Part shown: in pieces, positions 13,701 to 24,759 of the stretch
Position numbering within the stretch: the first letter of the stretch is position 1
Layout: every line of letters begins with the position of its first letter
Source of the DNA: Fasciola hepatica
Taxonomy: Eukaryota > Platyhelminthes > Trematoda > Plagiorchiida > Fasciolidae
Length of the DNA: 64,000 nucleotides
Assembly: GCA_948099385.1 (NCBI GenBank)
Contig: CANUEZ040000104.1
Location: forward strand, 203,501-267,500
Direction of reading: 5' to 3'
The notes under the pieces: generated by a model
Database searches by the model: none
What the model saw: only the letters and a program-made list of their open reading frames with translations
What the model was told of the DNA's origin: nothing
Translations under genes and position numbers: made by a program

Positions 13701-13797
13701 GACTCTATCGTCTTCGATCTATATTAAGGGGTAGCAAAAAGAAAGCATTATGAACAAACCCTACAAAAACCACGTCCAGAATAAGTAGTTTTCCTTA
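10720..13797. other. Unassigned part of unit A (equivalent 18743-21820 in unit B)
   Basis: No recognised gene. Short frames include a 93-codon minus frame at 12951-13232 (equivalent 20974-21255) containing GRILEILMTPSSFDALV. Its nucleotide sequence weakly resembles minus-strand DNA near 6.80-6.87 kb, so it may be repeat-derived. A 99-codon plus frame at 13435-13734 ends within the second mismatch cluster and has no known domain. Confidence 0.4.
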
Positions 13798-13840
13798 CCC
13801 CTTTAATAAAAATTGCCAACCATATCAAAAGCCTCATTGC
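13798..13840 (+). repeat. Short block X, just before the 5' LTR (unit A)
   Basis: This block (with CATATCAAAAGCCTC near its end) lies immediately upstream of the 5' LTR. A related block with 26 of 31 identical positions lies immediately downstream of the 3' LTR at 25979-26014. Its equivalent in unit B is 21821-21863. Sequence that flanks opposite outer sides of two LTRs is not expected from a normal insertion. Confidence 0.6.
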
Positions 13841-13990
13841 TGTGTTCGGTATGAACAGGTACATGCTAAGCCAGACAGTCGATCGATTCATACATCCAAA
13901 TTATGCTTTGGCTGGCTATTGCAGTGCAATGTCCACGTTCTAAAATACAGAAATGTTCTGTTGGCAATCTGCTTAGTTCTCAACACAACA
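13841..13990 (+). repeat. 5' LTR of Ty3/Gypsy element, unit A
   Basis: This 150-bp segment starts TGTGTTCGG and ends CTCAACACAACA. It aligns along its length with the 152-bp segment at 25826-25977 (TGTTGTG...CACAACA). Shared landmarks in order are GAACAGGTAC, ATCGATC/GTCGATCGAT, CATACAT, a TGTCCAC-type block and AGTTCTGTTGG. By eye identity is about three quarters to four fifths, so the pair is old. Retroviral-type TG...CA ends support LTR identity. No target-site duplication was found. Confidence 0.7.
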
Positions 13991-14051
13991 TTTGGCGTCT
14001 CGGCTTCAAACCTGCGAAATGACTGCTACAATTCGTACTTCAGATCACTTT

Positions 14052-14780
14052 TGGATCGATGCCACTGGTAAACCATCCTCCGATTCGTAGAATGAGTAGA
14101 AATCTACTTTAATCGGTTAGGTGGAGATTTGTCCGTCATTGATACTGGCATCAAACTTCCAGAAGTACATAAGCTGAAACTTCTTCTACTACATATGGGG
14201 ATGAAGGAGGAAAGCTTTTTCACGCATTGGGTTTGCGCATGAAATCATCGTTGAAGGATGCGCTGGAAACATTACACAAACATTGGGAACCCCGTATAAA
14301 TGCCTATGTGGCACGTTACAAATTTTCACTCATTAAGCTGCAACCCGAATGTATGACTGATTGCATTTCTCGGCTTGCCTGTGCTGTACACAACTCAGTG
14401 CCAACAAAGTTGAAGAGGTACTTCTTGTTCAATAACTGGTTTCGGGCGTTTGTGATCAAATATTTCGTGTAGCTTTACATGCAGAAAATTTCCCTAAACT
14501 CAATTAGCATATTGCATGCAACACTGTGCATACCAGAAGTGGCATTCATGAGCAGGGAAAACTATTCCACGCCGATATGAATGTTACTCGTATCAGAGCT
14601 GTAGATCCGAAAACGGATGGTGTCCCGAAATAGCGTGTTTGATCCTTTAGATATAGAAGTACCCAACACAAAGTTGACTGTAAACTCGGTCCCGCGTCAA
14701 ATGCCCAGTGCCACATTGGCGGTAAGTATGGTCATTTTGCTCGTTTTTGTCGTAAACGTACTGTTTCTTACTTATGCGGC
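14052..14780 (+). pseudogene. Gag remnant of Ty3/Gypsy element, unit A
   Basis: The reading frame begins around IDATGKPSSD and is soon interrupted by stops. It resumes as an open stretch at 14227-14472 containing GLRMKSSLKDALETLHKHW and NAYVARYKF, a pattern typical of gypsy gag (ALG, HW-x-P, N-x-Y-x-x-R-x-KF). A CCHC zinc knuckle lies at 14709-14750 and reads CHIGGKYGHFARFC, where the second Cys of the CX2CX4HX4C pattern is Gly. Several frameshifts separate these pieces, so no full Gag can be made. The 60-codon open frame at 14617-14799 is another frame over the knuckle. Confidence 0.65.
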
Positions 14781-14800
14781 ACGAATTCTAGTGATCTGAT

Positions 14801-15299
14801 AACATTGACACCTTAAATACTCATTCACCTTGTAAATCTTTGCATAATGTTGAACCTAAATTGCCTTTGCCTGATATTCGTATGGTCTATTTCGAACAAG
14901 ATGATGACTGTAATACCCTACGATTTTTACCGCACTAATTTTACGAATTTGCCGATAAACCCGTCATCGTACACTTCTTGTAGCCATTCAAACGTCACAG
15001 TGACCTTTCTTGGTTTTTTACCTATAACGTTGTTTCTAAACGAAATTTGTGTGCACTGAATTACTGTGTACGTGTCCAACAATAAGTAGAAGATAAAGGT
15101 TTCCAGGTGAAATATCCCAATTTGTTTAAGGTCCTCATCGGGCGAATTCCAAATGGACAACACAGAATACGACTGCTTTCGAACGCAACCCCATTCAGCA
15201 TACACCAACCCTGTCCAATAGCACTTGCTAAAAGGTAGGCGGTTACTATAGCACTTCGGAAAAAGCAGCAGAACGATTTATTCAAACCAATACAACGCG
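14801..15299. other. Gag-RT interval with no recognisable protease (unit A; 22824-23322 in unit B)
   Basis: A functional Gypsy pol would encode an aspartic protease here, with a D-T/S-G active site. I could not find that motif in any frame. Open frames on both strands (for example 14847-15059 plus) have no family match. The protease has decayed or been deleted. Confidence 0.45.
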
Positions 15300-15793
15300 C
15301 TGAGTGGGTACACCTTTTGGTTACGGTTCTCAAACGAGATGGATCTGTACGAGTCTGTGCTGATTTACGCATGCTAAACAAACACTTCACAGTAGACAAC
15401 TTTCCGTTGCCAACTGAGGGCGAACTAATCGTAAAGTTAATCGGTGCTAGGGTGTTTTCGAAGTTGGATGTGAGGAGCGCCTATTTTCACACTCCAGTCA
15501 CAACTGATTCACGACCCTTGATGGCTTTTCTAACTCGAAATGGACCCTTTCAAAACAAAGTAATTCGTAAGAGGCGGGCCAAATGCACCAGCAGCCTGGC
15601 AAAGGTTCACGCCACTTTCTTTCGCAGATCTGAAAGGTTGCCTAGTTTACATGGATGATATTTGCGCATCGGGCAAATCTCACGAAGAGCAGGCGTCTAA
15701 CCTAAATAACGTATTGCTCCGGTTCAATGAACTAAATTTGCGTCCAAATTTACGAAAGTGCCTATTCGTTGTGTCGGAAATCGAGTTTCTCGG
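15300..15793 (+). pseudogene. Ty3/Gypsy reverse transcriptase, truncated at the duplication junction (unit A)
   Basis: The frame 15317-15658 carries TVLKRDGSVRVCADLRMLN, NFPLPT and FSKLDVRSAYFHTPV, the standard fingers/palm motifs of Gypsy RT, including the first catalytic Asp (KLD). A frameshift and small deletion occur after NGPFQ. The next motifs continue in another frame: PAAWQRF, then the catalytic YMDD at 15648-15659. The copy ends at 15793 after IEFLGH, where unit B begins. It has no RNase H, integrase or 3' LTR of its own. Confidence 0.85.
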
Positions 15794-17982
15794 TCATGAT
15801 CCAGTTTCGGTAGATTGAATGTGTTGAATAGGATTTCAAGTAGATATCCTGTATCTGGATAATGCTCCTCAGTTCAGTCTGCGTGCAAAAGTGACGATTT
15901 TTACTTTTCAAACACGTAGTTTTCAATCCATGGTTTTAATTACTCACATGTGATTTGTATGGAAAATAAGTTGAGAAACCCGGTCGCCCTTGATTTTTCA
16001 TCTTTTAAGAGCCGTGTTTTTCTTTTTTCAATTTGTATGGCTCTATTCGTCAGTTACGACACCTGATCTATCCAAATCGGGGTTCTGTATTACCGTTGTA
16101 ACTCTGATTTCGATATTGCTCTCGTATCGCCGAGTAACTCCGAAGGTGGTTATGAATGAAGTTGTGCAGGAAACCGTAAGACGACTAGTAAACTCTTACA
16201 TAGGAAAGGTGTGAATCGCAAACAGGTTACCACAAAATCCCTCATTGATGTATTTACCTACCCTCCAATTAATATATTTGTTTATCGACATACGGCTACT
16301 TTTGCATGTTTCAGTAGAATAAACCCAAAATGTGTTCATTTATTTGGATGCTAGCAGAGCGGATCTGCTTGTCCGTACACATTGGAATCGTGGATTCGTA
16401 ACGTCGTGGATTCTGTTACCCTAAATAACAAACGAAACCCATTGATTCGATTTTTCTAATACTATTGTTATTTTGTTTGATGAAGTTGACCAAACTCGTT
16501 CAATTGCCCCGAATGACTAACCATAGATAACAGATGTGTACTGACTAGCTCAAATCAAATTATTTAGGAACAAATGTACTCCTCCCGATAATTTACTAAA
16601 TGACATTAGTTATTCCTTATGATGGGACTCGGCTTCCCAGGGCTGGAGCTGAGAATTATTAAAAACGAAAACAGCATGTATTCAGACGGTAATAAGCTTG
16701 AGTTTCAACTAATGGGGTTGGTAATTTATACAACACAAAAATGATTTCGCATCACATTGATTTCTTCGAGAATAGATTTTCGGAAATTGCATATCTAGGG
16801 AACAATGACACATCCAGTTTGCAATCCAATTGCAATAACAAAACTGCATCGATTACTTCCTCACCTGAATGCAAAGATTTCCGACAATAAACAATTTGAG
16901 TGGTCTCCTTGAGTCTTTGTTGATAGGGGGTATTATCTCACCGAAGCCCTTAAATTTCCCGACGAACCCAATGCATGGCTTTTTGTGACTATCTAAATTA
17001 ACTTCTTTGTTACGATCTGAGGAATTGTTTCCCTACTGGTAATTCCCTTCAGAATCTGATGAATTCACACAGTGTAAACCAAATCTAAGGCTTGAACTGA
17101 ATAAAACAGAATTTTTCAAATGACCAAGGATTTGATGTAGAATTGAGCCAGACTGAGTGGATGTGAGAGAAAATCCAGGAGTGGAACTTGTAGCTTGCCG
17201 AATCCTAAAGTCTCTCCTCAAAGTGCCGATTTGATGTTTACATACTCTTTGAGTAGAACTTCATTGTCCGGTAACTCTGACATCCTTGAGAGCTTAGAAG
17301 CAAGCTGATCTGCCTTCAAAATGTTTCAGTAGGACTGTGGACTAGTTTTATTCAGGTTGATCCACTTTGGCACTGACGTTAGACCTGGTGCTCATCTAGT
17401 GAATTTTAAATAGGATATCTTACTACTCACACGTTTACAGTAAGCTAACTGTGCAGACTGTTTAGGGCTATGCATTCATAGCACTCGGCCCCAACAGATA
17501 ACCCGTCCGCCATACAAGAGGATTACTGTGTGGTAAACGCACTGATACCGTAGATATAAATTGAGTAATCATGTATGATGCACTATCTCTAAGTTCAACG
17601 TGGTAACACACTACGGTTTCCAAATCTCCATTTTCCCTCACATCTCGTCGAATACAGTAGATTAGTCAAACTGTTCCATAAGATACCTCTGGATCCGACC
17701 ATCAAAATAGACAACAGATTCACCGTAAGTAATGGGACGATCACCTCTGTCGTGCTTCATACTCAATAATCTGAGTAGGCAAATTATCATGACTCCATCC
17801 AACTGCCGTCCACCAACCGACACAAAAACAGTTTTGGATACAATGGCAATATAGCCACAGTGGAAGCGTGTGTTTTCACGTATCAATGACGGTAAAAGTG
17901 AACTGATATCTTACGAAAGCTCTGTTCATTTTAGAACGTTCCGGTCTTCTTCACATTTTGTGAATTCAAATTATTTCACACG

Positions 17983-18420
17983 AAGCGTCAACGTAGTATA
18001 TCTTATCGGTTCCAGTAACATTTTCAACGGATAAGCTGCTGCACTCTGCATTCAGTCGCACCTGTCGAGTAAAGGTCCAGGATAGACGCTGCTGTTTTGT
18101 GTTTTTCAGCCATCCATGAATTATTGGCGATGATGTTTTCCTTAGAACGTTTCTTTCCAAATGATAATGAGTTCGCTACGTCCTTCTGTTACTGCCATAG
18201 CAGTATCCTGAGTGGAAACGTCTCTACCCCATTCTCTTCCCATCTCGGTCACCAGCTTTGTCAACTTGGGTGTGTCTTCCTGAACATTTTCCATTTTCAT
18301 GATAAATTCTGTCCTGTTACAAAATGTAATACAAAGGGCCGTATCGGGTTCACGTATAACAATGTCACAATTATTCCCCAAGTTCTTTTTAACCCATTTT
18401 GAGGTGAAAATAGAGGACAT
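17983..18420 (-). pseudogene. Penelope-like element reverse transcriptase fragment, unit B
   Basis: This is the unit B copy of the fragment at 9960-10397, with the same frameshifts and the same stop, so the element was already dead before the duplication. The motif reads REPDT here where unit A reads FEPDK. Unit B has the Arg often seen before PDKG in this family but has lost its Lys, and unit A is the reverse. Neither copy therefore looks simply ancestral. No GIY-YIG endonuclease portion accompanies it. Confidence 0.6.
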
Positions 18421-18662
18421 TTATGAGAAATGGTAAAATCTGCTTCCGTTGTCACACCTGGAGCTATAGAACTCTAGATTCACCCGGGTGAAATCATATT
18501 ATTAATATCAAGAGTCTGAACTATCAACCTGGAATCAAATATATGCTAATTCTTGTTATATTCGGTATCCCTATGTCTGCCTCGAACAAAGTTTATCATC
18601 GTGACCAAAACGATATCTTTGAAGACCGATCCTCAGGGAGGATTTGCATTTATAGAGTGTTT

Positions 18663-18728
18663 AAAGAGTGGTCTAGCGGTGTAGTGCACCGGCAGTGAGG
18701 TGCCCGTCGAGAGTTTGGATCTCCGGAG
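18663..18728 (+). repeat. tRNA-like SINE head, unit B
   Basis: Identical copy of 10640-10705 in the second tandem unit, with the A box at 18669-18679. Confidence 0.4.
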
Positions 18729-21700
18729 GGCAGTTCTCATGTATAAATGGAGCATAGATGAAGTTCTCAACAAATTTCTCACATGATGAAAATGCACATT
18801 CATATGGCACCATCGTCAGGGAAATGAACGTGAAACGTCCATGCAATATATATATCATAAAAATAAATTTGAACTGTGTCAGTGCATTCGAAACGAAGAA
18901 ATCGAGTCATGAATGGTTGTGGTTCATGATACGCTCCAGTGAATAGGCAATGCTAAGATGCATAATCAGACATCTACTTGCTGTTAGTGACTCAACGCGA
19001 TGCAAATCTCAGTTCTTATGGACTTGGAACAACGTCTGATGACGCTGTGGTTTTTGGACTTGGAAACACGCTCCCTCGTGGAATCTATTTGTTAGAGAGC
19101 ATGTTAGGAATGGGACTTTGGTAGATTGCATAAAATGCACATACGCAAACAGAATTTACCGAATCATTTCAAATAGTTCCTTGAATGGTCTCATATCTGG
19201 GTGCATTAACTTTTTTCCGGGTGATATTTTAGCCGGCACACTTTTGGTGGCAATTGGGAATGTAACATTTTAATGTCAGACGTAGAGACGTGGTTGAGAA
19301 ACTTTTAGAAAGGGGTACCGGAACAGTTATGTGGAGCACGATGGGCAACGGAGATCGAGTTGGGTTTGTTATTAAGACAAATGCTGAACCGAACACCCAT
19401 CCTAATAGGGAATGCGACAGTACTGACCAGGTGGTATTTCCGCTGGAAAGGTGTCAAGCATAATCAATATGGGGAAGTACGTTCAAGAAGTTATAATCCA
19501 ATAGTTTGACAACTTGGAGAAAGATCAGTTTAGGCACTTAGTCTGGATGGACTGGCTACGTGGCAAACGGTTCGGCGTTTAAATAGACAGCACGACTGAA
19601 TTTGAAGACTTTTTCTATTCAACTGCCGAATTCCTGCTCATTCTAGAACTAATCCTTCTTAAGCACAGATTCGTGAATAAGTGTTCGTCGTGTCCCAAAG
19701 AATGCAAGATAAACCAGAGAATCAGGTTTCTGATTTGTTTTATTCGAATTGTCACACGGGCGTCGGATTGTTTCCGTTCTGGTTAGATGCTATCATCATC
19801 CTCTGTGCAACTGCTGATTTTCTCATTTGCAATCCCTTTGTCTTGTGATTTCTTTTTGGCATGTAAATCCTTGGTATTTTTTTCAAATTTTGCGGAAGAG
19901 TTTTAGAACTTTGAGCAAATTAAAATGAGTGTTTGATCTAAAATGCCCCAAATTTAGTTAGACGTTGCCTCCAGCATTCGAACTGAATCACTTCAAACTG
20001 CTACTGACGGTTTAATATATTTCGGTGCCCAACGATACCGACACTCAGAACTCCGACGTGATCAAGAGATGAGCCTTCTCTCGATAGCGTTGTTCAATTG
20101 TTAAAAAAACACCGTTCAAAATGGCAGTTTAGAGAATGACGTCACGGAATCCGCAGAATATTTTGTTTGTGTGTGTACAAGTTATGTCTGGTCCGGAAGA
20201 CAACTTACAATTAAAAGAATCATCGTTCAATATATTGATGTGCGAAATTAATATAGTACGATCACATATTCGGTTTCGGCAGTAGGACTTCGAGTTGAAT
20301 ATGTTAATCCATCCCTCGTTACCAAACGTGTCATCAAATGTCTTGCTTACTTATGGAATAATACGTGTAAACCGGATAAGGTATTCAGATATACATTGTG
20401 GGTACCAAAATGGGTAACATTAATAATCACCACGAGCATGAATGTGGACGAGATTGTATTGCCTCACGGTGTTTTGCGTTGTGAGGAATTCCACTGATCA
20501 AGTCAATCGGTAGTACAGAGTTGCCTGATATCTTCAGCTTCAGAGATTCTTGTTGTGCCCATCTTAATATAGCACCTGTTCTCAAACACTCCCGATACCG
20601 AATCACCACTGAATCGCAGTAATAATAATAATGCGATTAGATTTGTCTATCACTAGCTTAAACCAGGTAAGGCCTAATAAAGAACGCATCAAAAATGTAT
20701 TACATAGAACGTACTATGCCGCGGCGCTGCCCTTTCACTCATTCACACTTCTCTGACTCACTAACTCTTTTGAGAAGTCTATTCTGTCCTCGAATCTTCT
20801 CACTGTATCGGTGCTAATAGAAGATTTATATAATATACGTGATAAACAAAGCTGAAGACTAATAAAACTTACTGGCCCACTTGGTATTTACAAACAGCGT
20901 TTCTGAATTATTAGTCAAGATACTTCGAATTAGGTGATTCGGTTCCAGTCATTTACAAGCTACACCTGATCGATCATTGCCTTAAACATTTAAAGGAAGA
21001 CATTCTAACAATAATGTATCGTAAGATGAAAAGACCTCCTAAAGCATACCAATCATATCCCAACCAAAATCTGTTTTGAACTAATGCATCAAAAGAGGAA
21101 GGCGTCATTAGGATTTCTAAGATTCTTCCACTCAATACAGAATAACATCTGGCGAAAATAATCCTTGCAGTCAGTAGATTCACTGGCAGTTCTGTATACA
21201 AATTCAAAGTAAAAGAAGTGAACAGAGAATCACACATGTATACTAGGTGTTCCAAAGCTGATCAGCTGCGATTATAGAAAATGTGTCTATACGGTTGTTT
21301 TATAAGTGACGCAAATGTGTTCATCGTGTATCTGTGGTGGTCGATGATGAGCAAGTTACTATCTACTATGATAACGTGCACTTTGCACCAATCGGCTATG
21401 TTGAATGTTAAGTGAAATCCATTATATGGTGCTCATTGATAATCTGGCTGTGATCATTTGTCTCTAGCGGTAAATTTGGCTAGCCGATTTGAGACAGTGC
21501 ACTTCAGAATAGAGACGCAGCTGTTCAGTTACGCCACATTTTATCATGTTGTTTTGATTAGTATGTGTTCACACGAAAATTCCTCAGGCGAACTATTGAA
21601 GATGCAGTTCTCAAGCAAGGTTTATGTTAAAAATTCTGTCTTGGTGACCGTAATGATCTCAACACAGAGCAAGCTCACGTTTACCCATTTTGGAAGTTGT

Positions 21701-21863
21701 TCAGTGTTTGGACCCATTTCATCTACTCTATCGTCTTCGATATATATTGAGAGGTAGCAAAAAGAAAGCATTATAAACAAACCCTACAAAAACCACGTCC
21801 AGAATAAGTAGTTTTCCTTACCCCTTTAATAAAAATTGCCAACCATATCAAAAGCCTCATTGC

Positions 21864-22013
21864 TGTGTTCGGTATGAACAGGTACATGCTAAGCCAGACA
21901 GTCGATCGATTCATACATCCAAATTATGCTTTGGCTGGCTATTGCAGTGCAATGTCCACGTTCTAAAATACAGAAATGTTCTGTTGGCAATCTGCTTAGT
22001 TCTCAACACAACA
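21864..22013 (+). repeat. 5' LTR of Ty3/Gypsy element, unit B
   Basis: This is the unit B copy of the 150-bp LTR. It belongs to the longest version of the element, which runs on to the 3' LTR at 25826-25977. Confidence 0.7.
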
Positions 22014-22015
22014 TT

Positions 22016-22033
22016 TGGCGTCTCGGCTTCAAA
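22016..22033 (+). promoter_or_regulatory. Candidate tRNA primer binding site
   Basis: Two bases after the 5' LTR the sequence begins TGGCGTCTCGGCTTCAAA. The TGG start is complementary to the CCA end of a tRNA, and the reverse complement has a TTTGAAG resembling a T-loop. The tRNA species is not identified. The unit A equivalent is 13993-14010. Confidence 0.3.
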
Positions 22034-22074
22034 CCTGCGAAATGACTGCTACAATTCGTACTTCAGATCACTTT

Positions 22075-22803
22075 TGGATCGATGCCACTGGTAAACCATC
22101 CTCCGATTCGTAGAATGAGTAGAAATCTACTTTAATCGGTTAGGTGGAGATTTGTCCGTCATTGATACTGGCATCAAACTTCCAGAAGTACATAAGCTGA
22201 AACTTCTTCTACTACATATGGGGATGAAGGAGGAAAGCTTTTTCACGCATTGGGTTTGCGCATGAAATCATCGTTGAAGGATGCGCTGGAAACATTACAC
22301 AAACATTGGGAACCCCGTATAAATGCCTATGTGGCACGTTACAAATTTTCACTCATTAAGCTGCAACCCGAATGTATGACTGATTGCATTTCTCGGCTTG
22401 CCTGTGCTGTACACAACTCAGTGCCAACAAAGTTGAAGAGGTACTTCTTGTTCAATAACTGGTTTCGGGCGTTTGTGATCAAATATTTCGTGTAGCTTTA
22501 CATGCAGAAAATTTCCCTAAACTCAATTAGCATATTGCATGCAACACTGTGCATACCAGAAGTGGCATTCATGAGCAGGGAAAACTATTCCACGCCGATA
22601 TGAATGTTACTCGTATCAGAGCTGTAGATCCGAAAACGGATGGTGTCCCGAAATAGCGTGTTTGATCCTTTAGATATAGAAGTACCCAACACAAAGTTGA
22701 CTGTAAACTCGGTCCCGCGTCAAATGCCCAGTGCCACATTGGCGGTAAGTATGGTCATTTTGCTCGTTTTTGTCGTAAACGTACTGTTTCTTACTTATGC
22801 GGC
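22075..22803 (+). pseudogene. Gag remnant of Ty3/Gypsy element, unit B
   Basis: This is identical in every lesion to the unit A gag remnant, with the open stretch at 22250-22495 and the damaged zinc knuckle at 22732-22773. Shared lesions show the damage predates the duplication. It sits between the 5' LTR and RT of the most complete element copy. Confidence 0.65.
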
Positions 22804-23322
22804 ACGAATTCTAGTGATCTGATAACATTGACACCTTAAATACTCATTCACCTTGTAAATCTTTGCATAATGTTGAACCTAAATTGCCTTTGCCTGATAT
22901 TCGTATGGTCTATTTCGAACAAGATGATGACTGTAATACCCTACGATTTTTACCGCACTAATTTTACGAATTTGCCGATAAACCCGTCATCGTACACTTC
23001 TTGTAGCCATTCAAACGTCACAGTGACCTTTCTTGGTTTTTTACCTATAACGTTGTTTCTAAACGAAATTTGTGTGCACTGAATTACTGTGTACGTGTCC
23101 AACAATAAGTAGAAGATAAAGGTTTCCAGGTGAAATATCCCAATTTGTTTAAGGTCCTCATCGGGCGAATTCCAAATGGACAACACAGAATACGACTGCT
23201 TTCGAACGCAACCCCATTCAGCATACACCAACCCTGTCCAATAGCACTTGCTAAAAGGTAGGCGGTTACTATAGCACTTCGGAAAAAGCAGCAGAACGAT
23301 TTATTCAAACCAATACAACGCG

Positions 23323-23883
23323 CTGAGTGGGTACACCTTTTGGTTACGGTTCTCAAACGAGATGGATCTGTACGAGTCTGTGCTGATTTACGCATGCTAA
23401 ACAAACACTTCACAGTAGACAACTTTCCGTTGCCAACTGAGGGCGAACTAATCGTAAAGTTAATCGGTGCTAGGGTGTTTTCGAAGTTGGATGTGAGGAG
23501 CGCCTATTTTCACACTCCAGTCACAACTGATTCACGACCCTTGATGGCTTTTCTAACTCGAAATGGACCCTTTCAAAACAAAGTAATTCGTAAGAGGCGG
23601 GCCAAATGCACCAGCAGCCTGGCAAAGGTTCACGCCACTTTCTTTCGCAGATCTGAAAGGTTGCCTAGTTTACATGGATGATATTTGCGCATCGGGCAAA
23701 TCTCACGAAGAGCAGGCGTCTAACCTAAATAACGTATTGCTCCGGTTCAATGAACTAAATTTGCGTCCAAATTTACGAAAGTGCCTATTCGTTGTGTCGG
23801 AAATCGAGTTTCTCGGTCATGTCATTTCATTGACTGCAGTGAAGCCTAATGAGGAGAATGAACGTGCTATCCTGGAATGCTAG
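23323..23883 (+). pseudogene. Ty3/Gypsy reverse transcriptase, unit B copy running past the junction
   Basis: This has the same motifs and the same frameshift as the unit A copy, with YMDD at 23671-23682. It then continues past 23816 through EIEFLGHVIS and VKPNEEN, the RT thumb entry motifs, and ends at a stop after ILEC. The next 110 bases (RT connection) are broken by stops before the RNase H frame opens. It would have copied element RNA into DNA in cytoplasmic particles. It is not functional now. Confidence 0.88.
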
Positions 23884-23992
23884 AAGTCAGTACCAGTTGA
23901 ACAAGTAAACCACTTTCAGGTATGTTACTAACTACCACCGGCAATTTAAATCTTTTGCAACCATATCGGACCCGTTACACAAACTGACATGA

Positions 23993-24715
23993 AATGGACT
24001 AGAATTTGTTTGGAATACTGAACAAGAGTGTGTCTATAACTATATTCGTCAGCTGGCTGCTTCAACTCCCACACTAGCTATTTTCGACGAGAGCTGTCCT
24101 ATGTACATTTCTACAGACCCTTCCGACGTTGGGATTGGAGCTGAGCTATCTCAGTTACAAGAGTGTATGGAGAAAGTAGTTGCTTATGCTTCACGAGCTC
24201 TATCTGCCACCAACCGAAATTACTCTACCGAGGAGAAGGAGGCTCTCGCATGTGTTTGGGCATGCGAAAAGTGGCACCTCTACCTTTTTGGACGGCGTTT
24301 TGTTTTGCAAACTGACCACGCCCCTTTGACCACTCTACTTCGTTGCGGTAGCAGAAATCCACGAATTGTTCACCTCAGCCTCTGGTATGCACGACCATTG
24401 AATTATGATATTCATATCGTCTATGTTGGCGGACATGACAACCAAGTAGCCGAAGCGCTTTTTCGTCTTCCTTTAGACAATGTCGGTGAGAACAGCGATC
24501 TGGAGGAGGTCAAAATGATTGCGTTTCTCAGTGATTCGAATCCCAAAACGATTACGCTTAGTGATAATGAGAAACACACTGAGGGTGATTCATTACTGGA
24601 ATCCGTCTGTGAAAACGTTCCCATGAAATGGCCAAAAAGACAACAACTACAAAGCGATTTGTTACCATTTCATGCTGTCATAGATGAACTTTCAGTAGTA
24701 ATAAATGTGTCATGA
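23993..24715 (+). pseudogene. Ty3/Gypsy RNase H domain with RT connection
   Basis: The frame is open from a stop at 23990-23992 (first Met at 24101). Upstream of that Met it reads FVWNTEQECVYNYIRQL and TPTLAIFDESC, the RT-RNase H connection. RNase H follows: STDPSDVGIGAELSQ (first catalytic Asp), YSTEEKEALACVW (catalytic Glu), QTDHAPL (Asp), and HDNQVAEALFRL. In the last motif the usual catalytic Asp of VADAL is Glu. The C-terminal part is a charged linker towards integrase. It is the longest open coding stretch in the window (204 codons from Met). A fragment of a larger polyprotein. Confidence 0.87.
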
Positions 24716-24759
24716 GAAGTTATCGTCTTGTAACACCGGAAATTGTAGTTCCTTCTGTT

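Larger units (their letters stand above)
7771..15793 (+). repeat. Tandem duplication, unit A (8,023 bp)
   Basis: Every landmark here recurs exactly 8,023 bases downstream in the same orientation: all open frames, the Penelope-like fragment, the SINE head, the LTR, gag and RT remnants. By reading I found nine substitutions and no indel against unit B. They are at 10318, 10330, 10331, 10464, 13701, 13719, 13726, 13729 and 13752. The bases TCATG occur at 7771-7775, 15794-15798 and 23817-23821, so the junction has a 5-base microhomology and its exact position is ambiguous by that much. Homology stops on both sides of it. Confidence 0.97.
15794..23816 (+). repeat. Tandem duplication, unit B (8,023 bp)
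   Basis: This is the second head-to-tail copy of the unit. Its right end is continuous with the rest of a Ty3/Gypsy element (RT thumb, RNase H, integrase, 3' LTR), so B carries the ancestral right-hand context. Unit A has the ancestral left-hand context. This is the expected geometry of a simple tandem duplication. A misassembly of two haplotypes would look the same in sequence alone. Confidence 0.97.

Noticed and set aside
22950..23422. Minus-strand open frames of 93 and 112 codons over the gag-RT interval (also in unit A)
   Set aside because: They are antisense to the Gypsy element and carry no motif. The plus-strand RT frame explains the second.
24421..24624. Minus-strand 67-codon open frame inside RNase H
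   Set aside because: It is antisense to a clearly recognised RNase H coding region.
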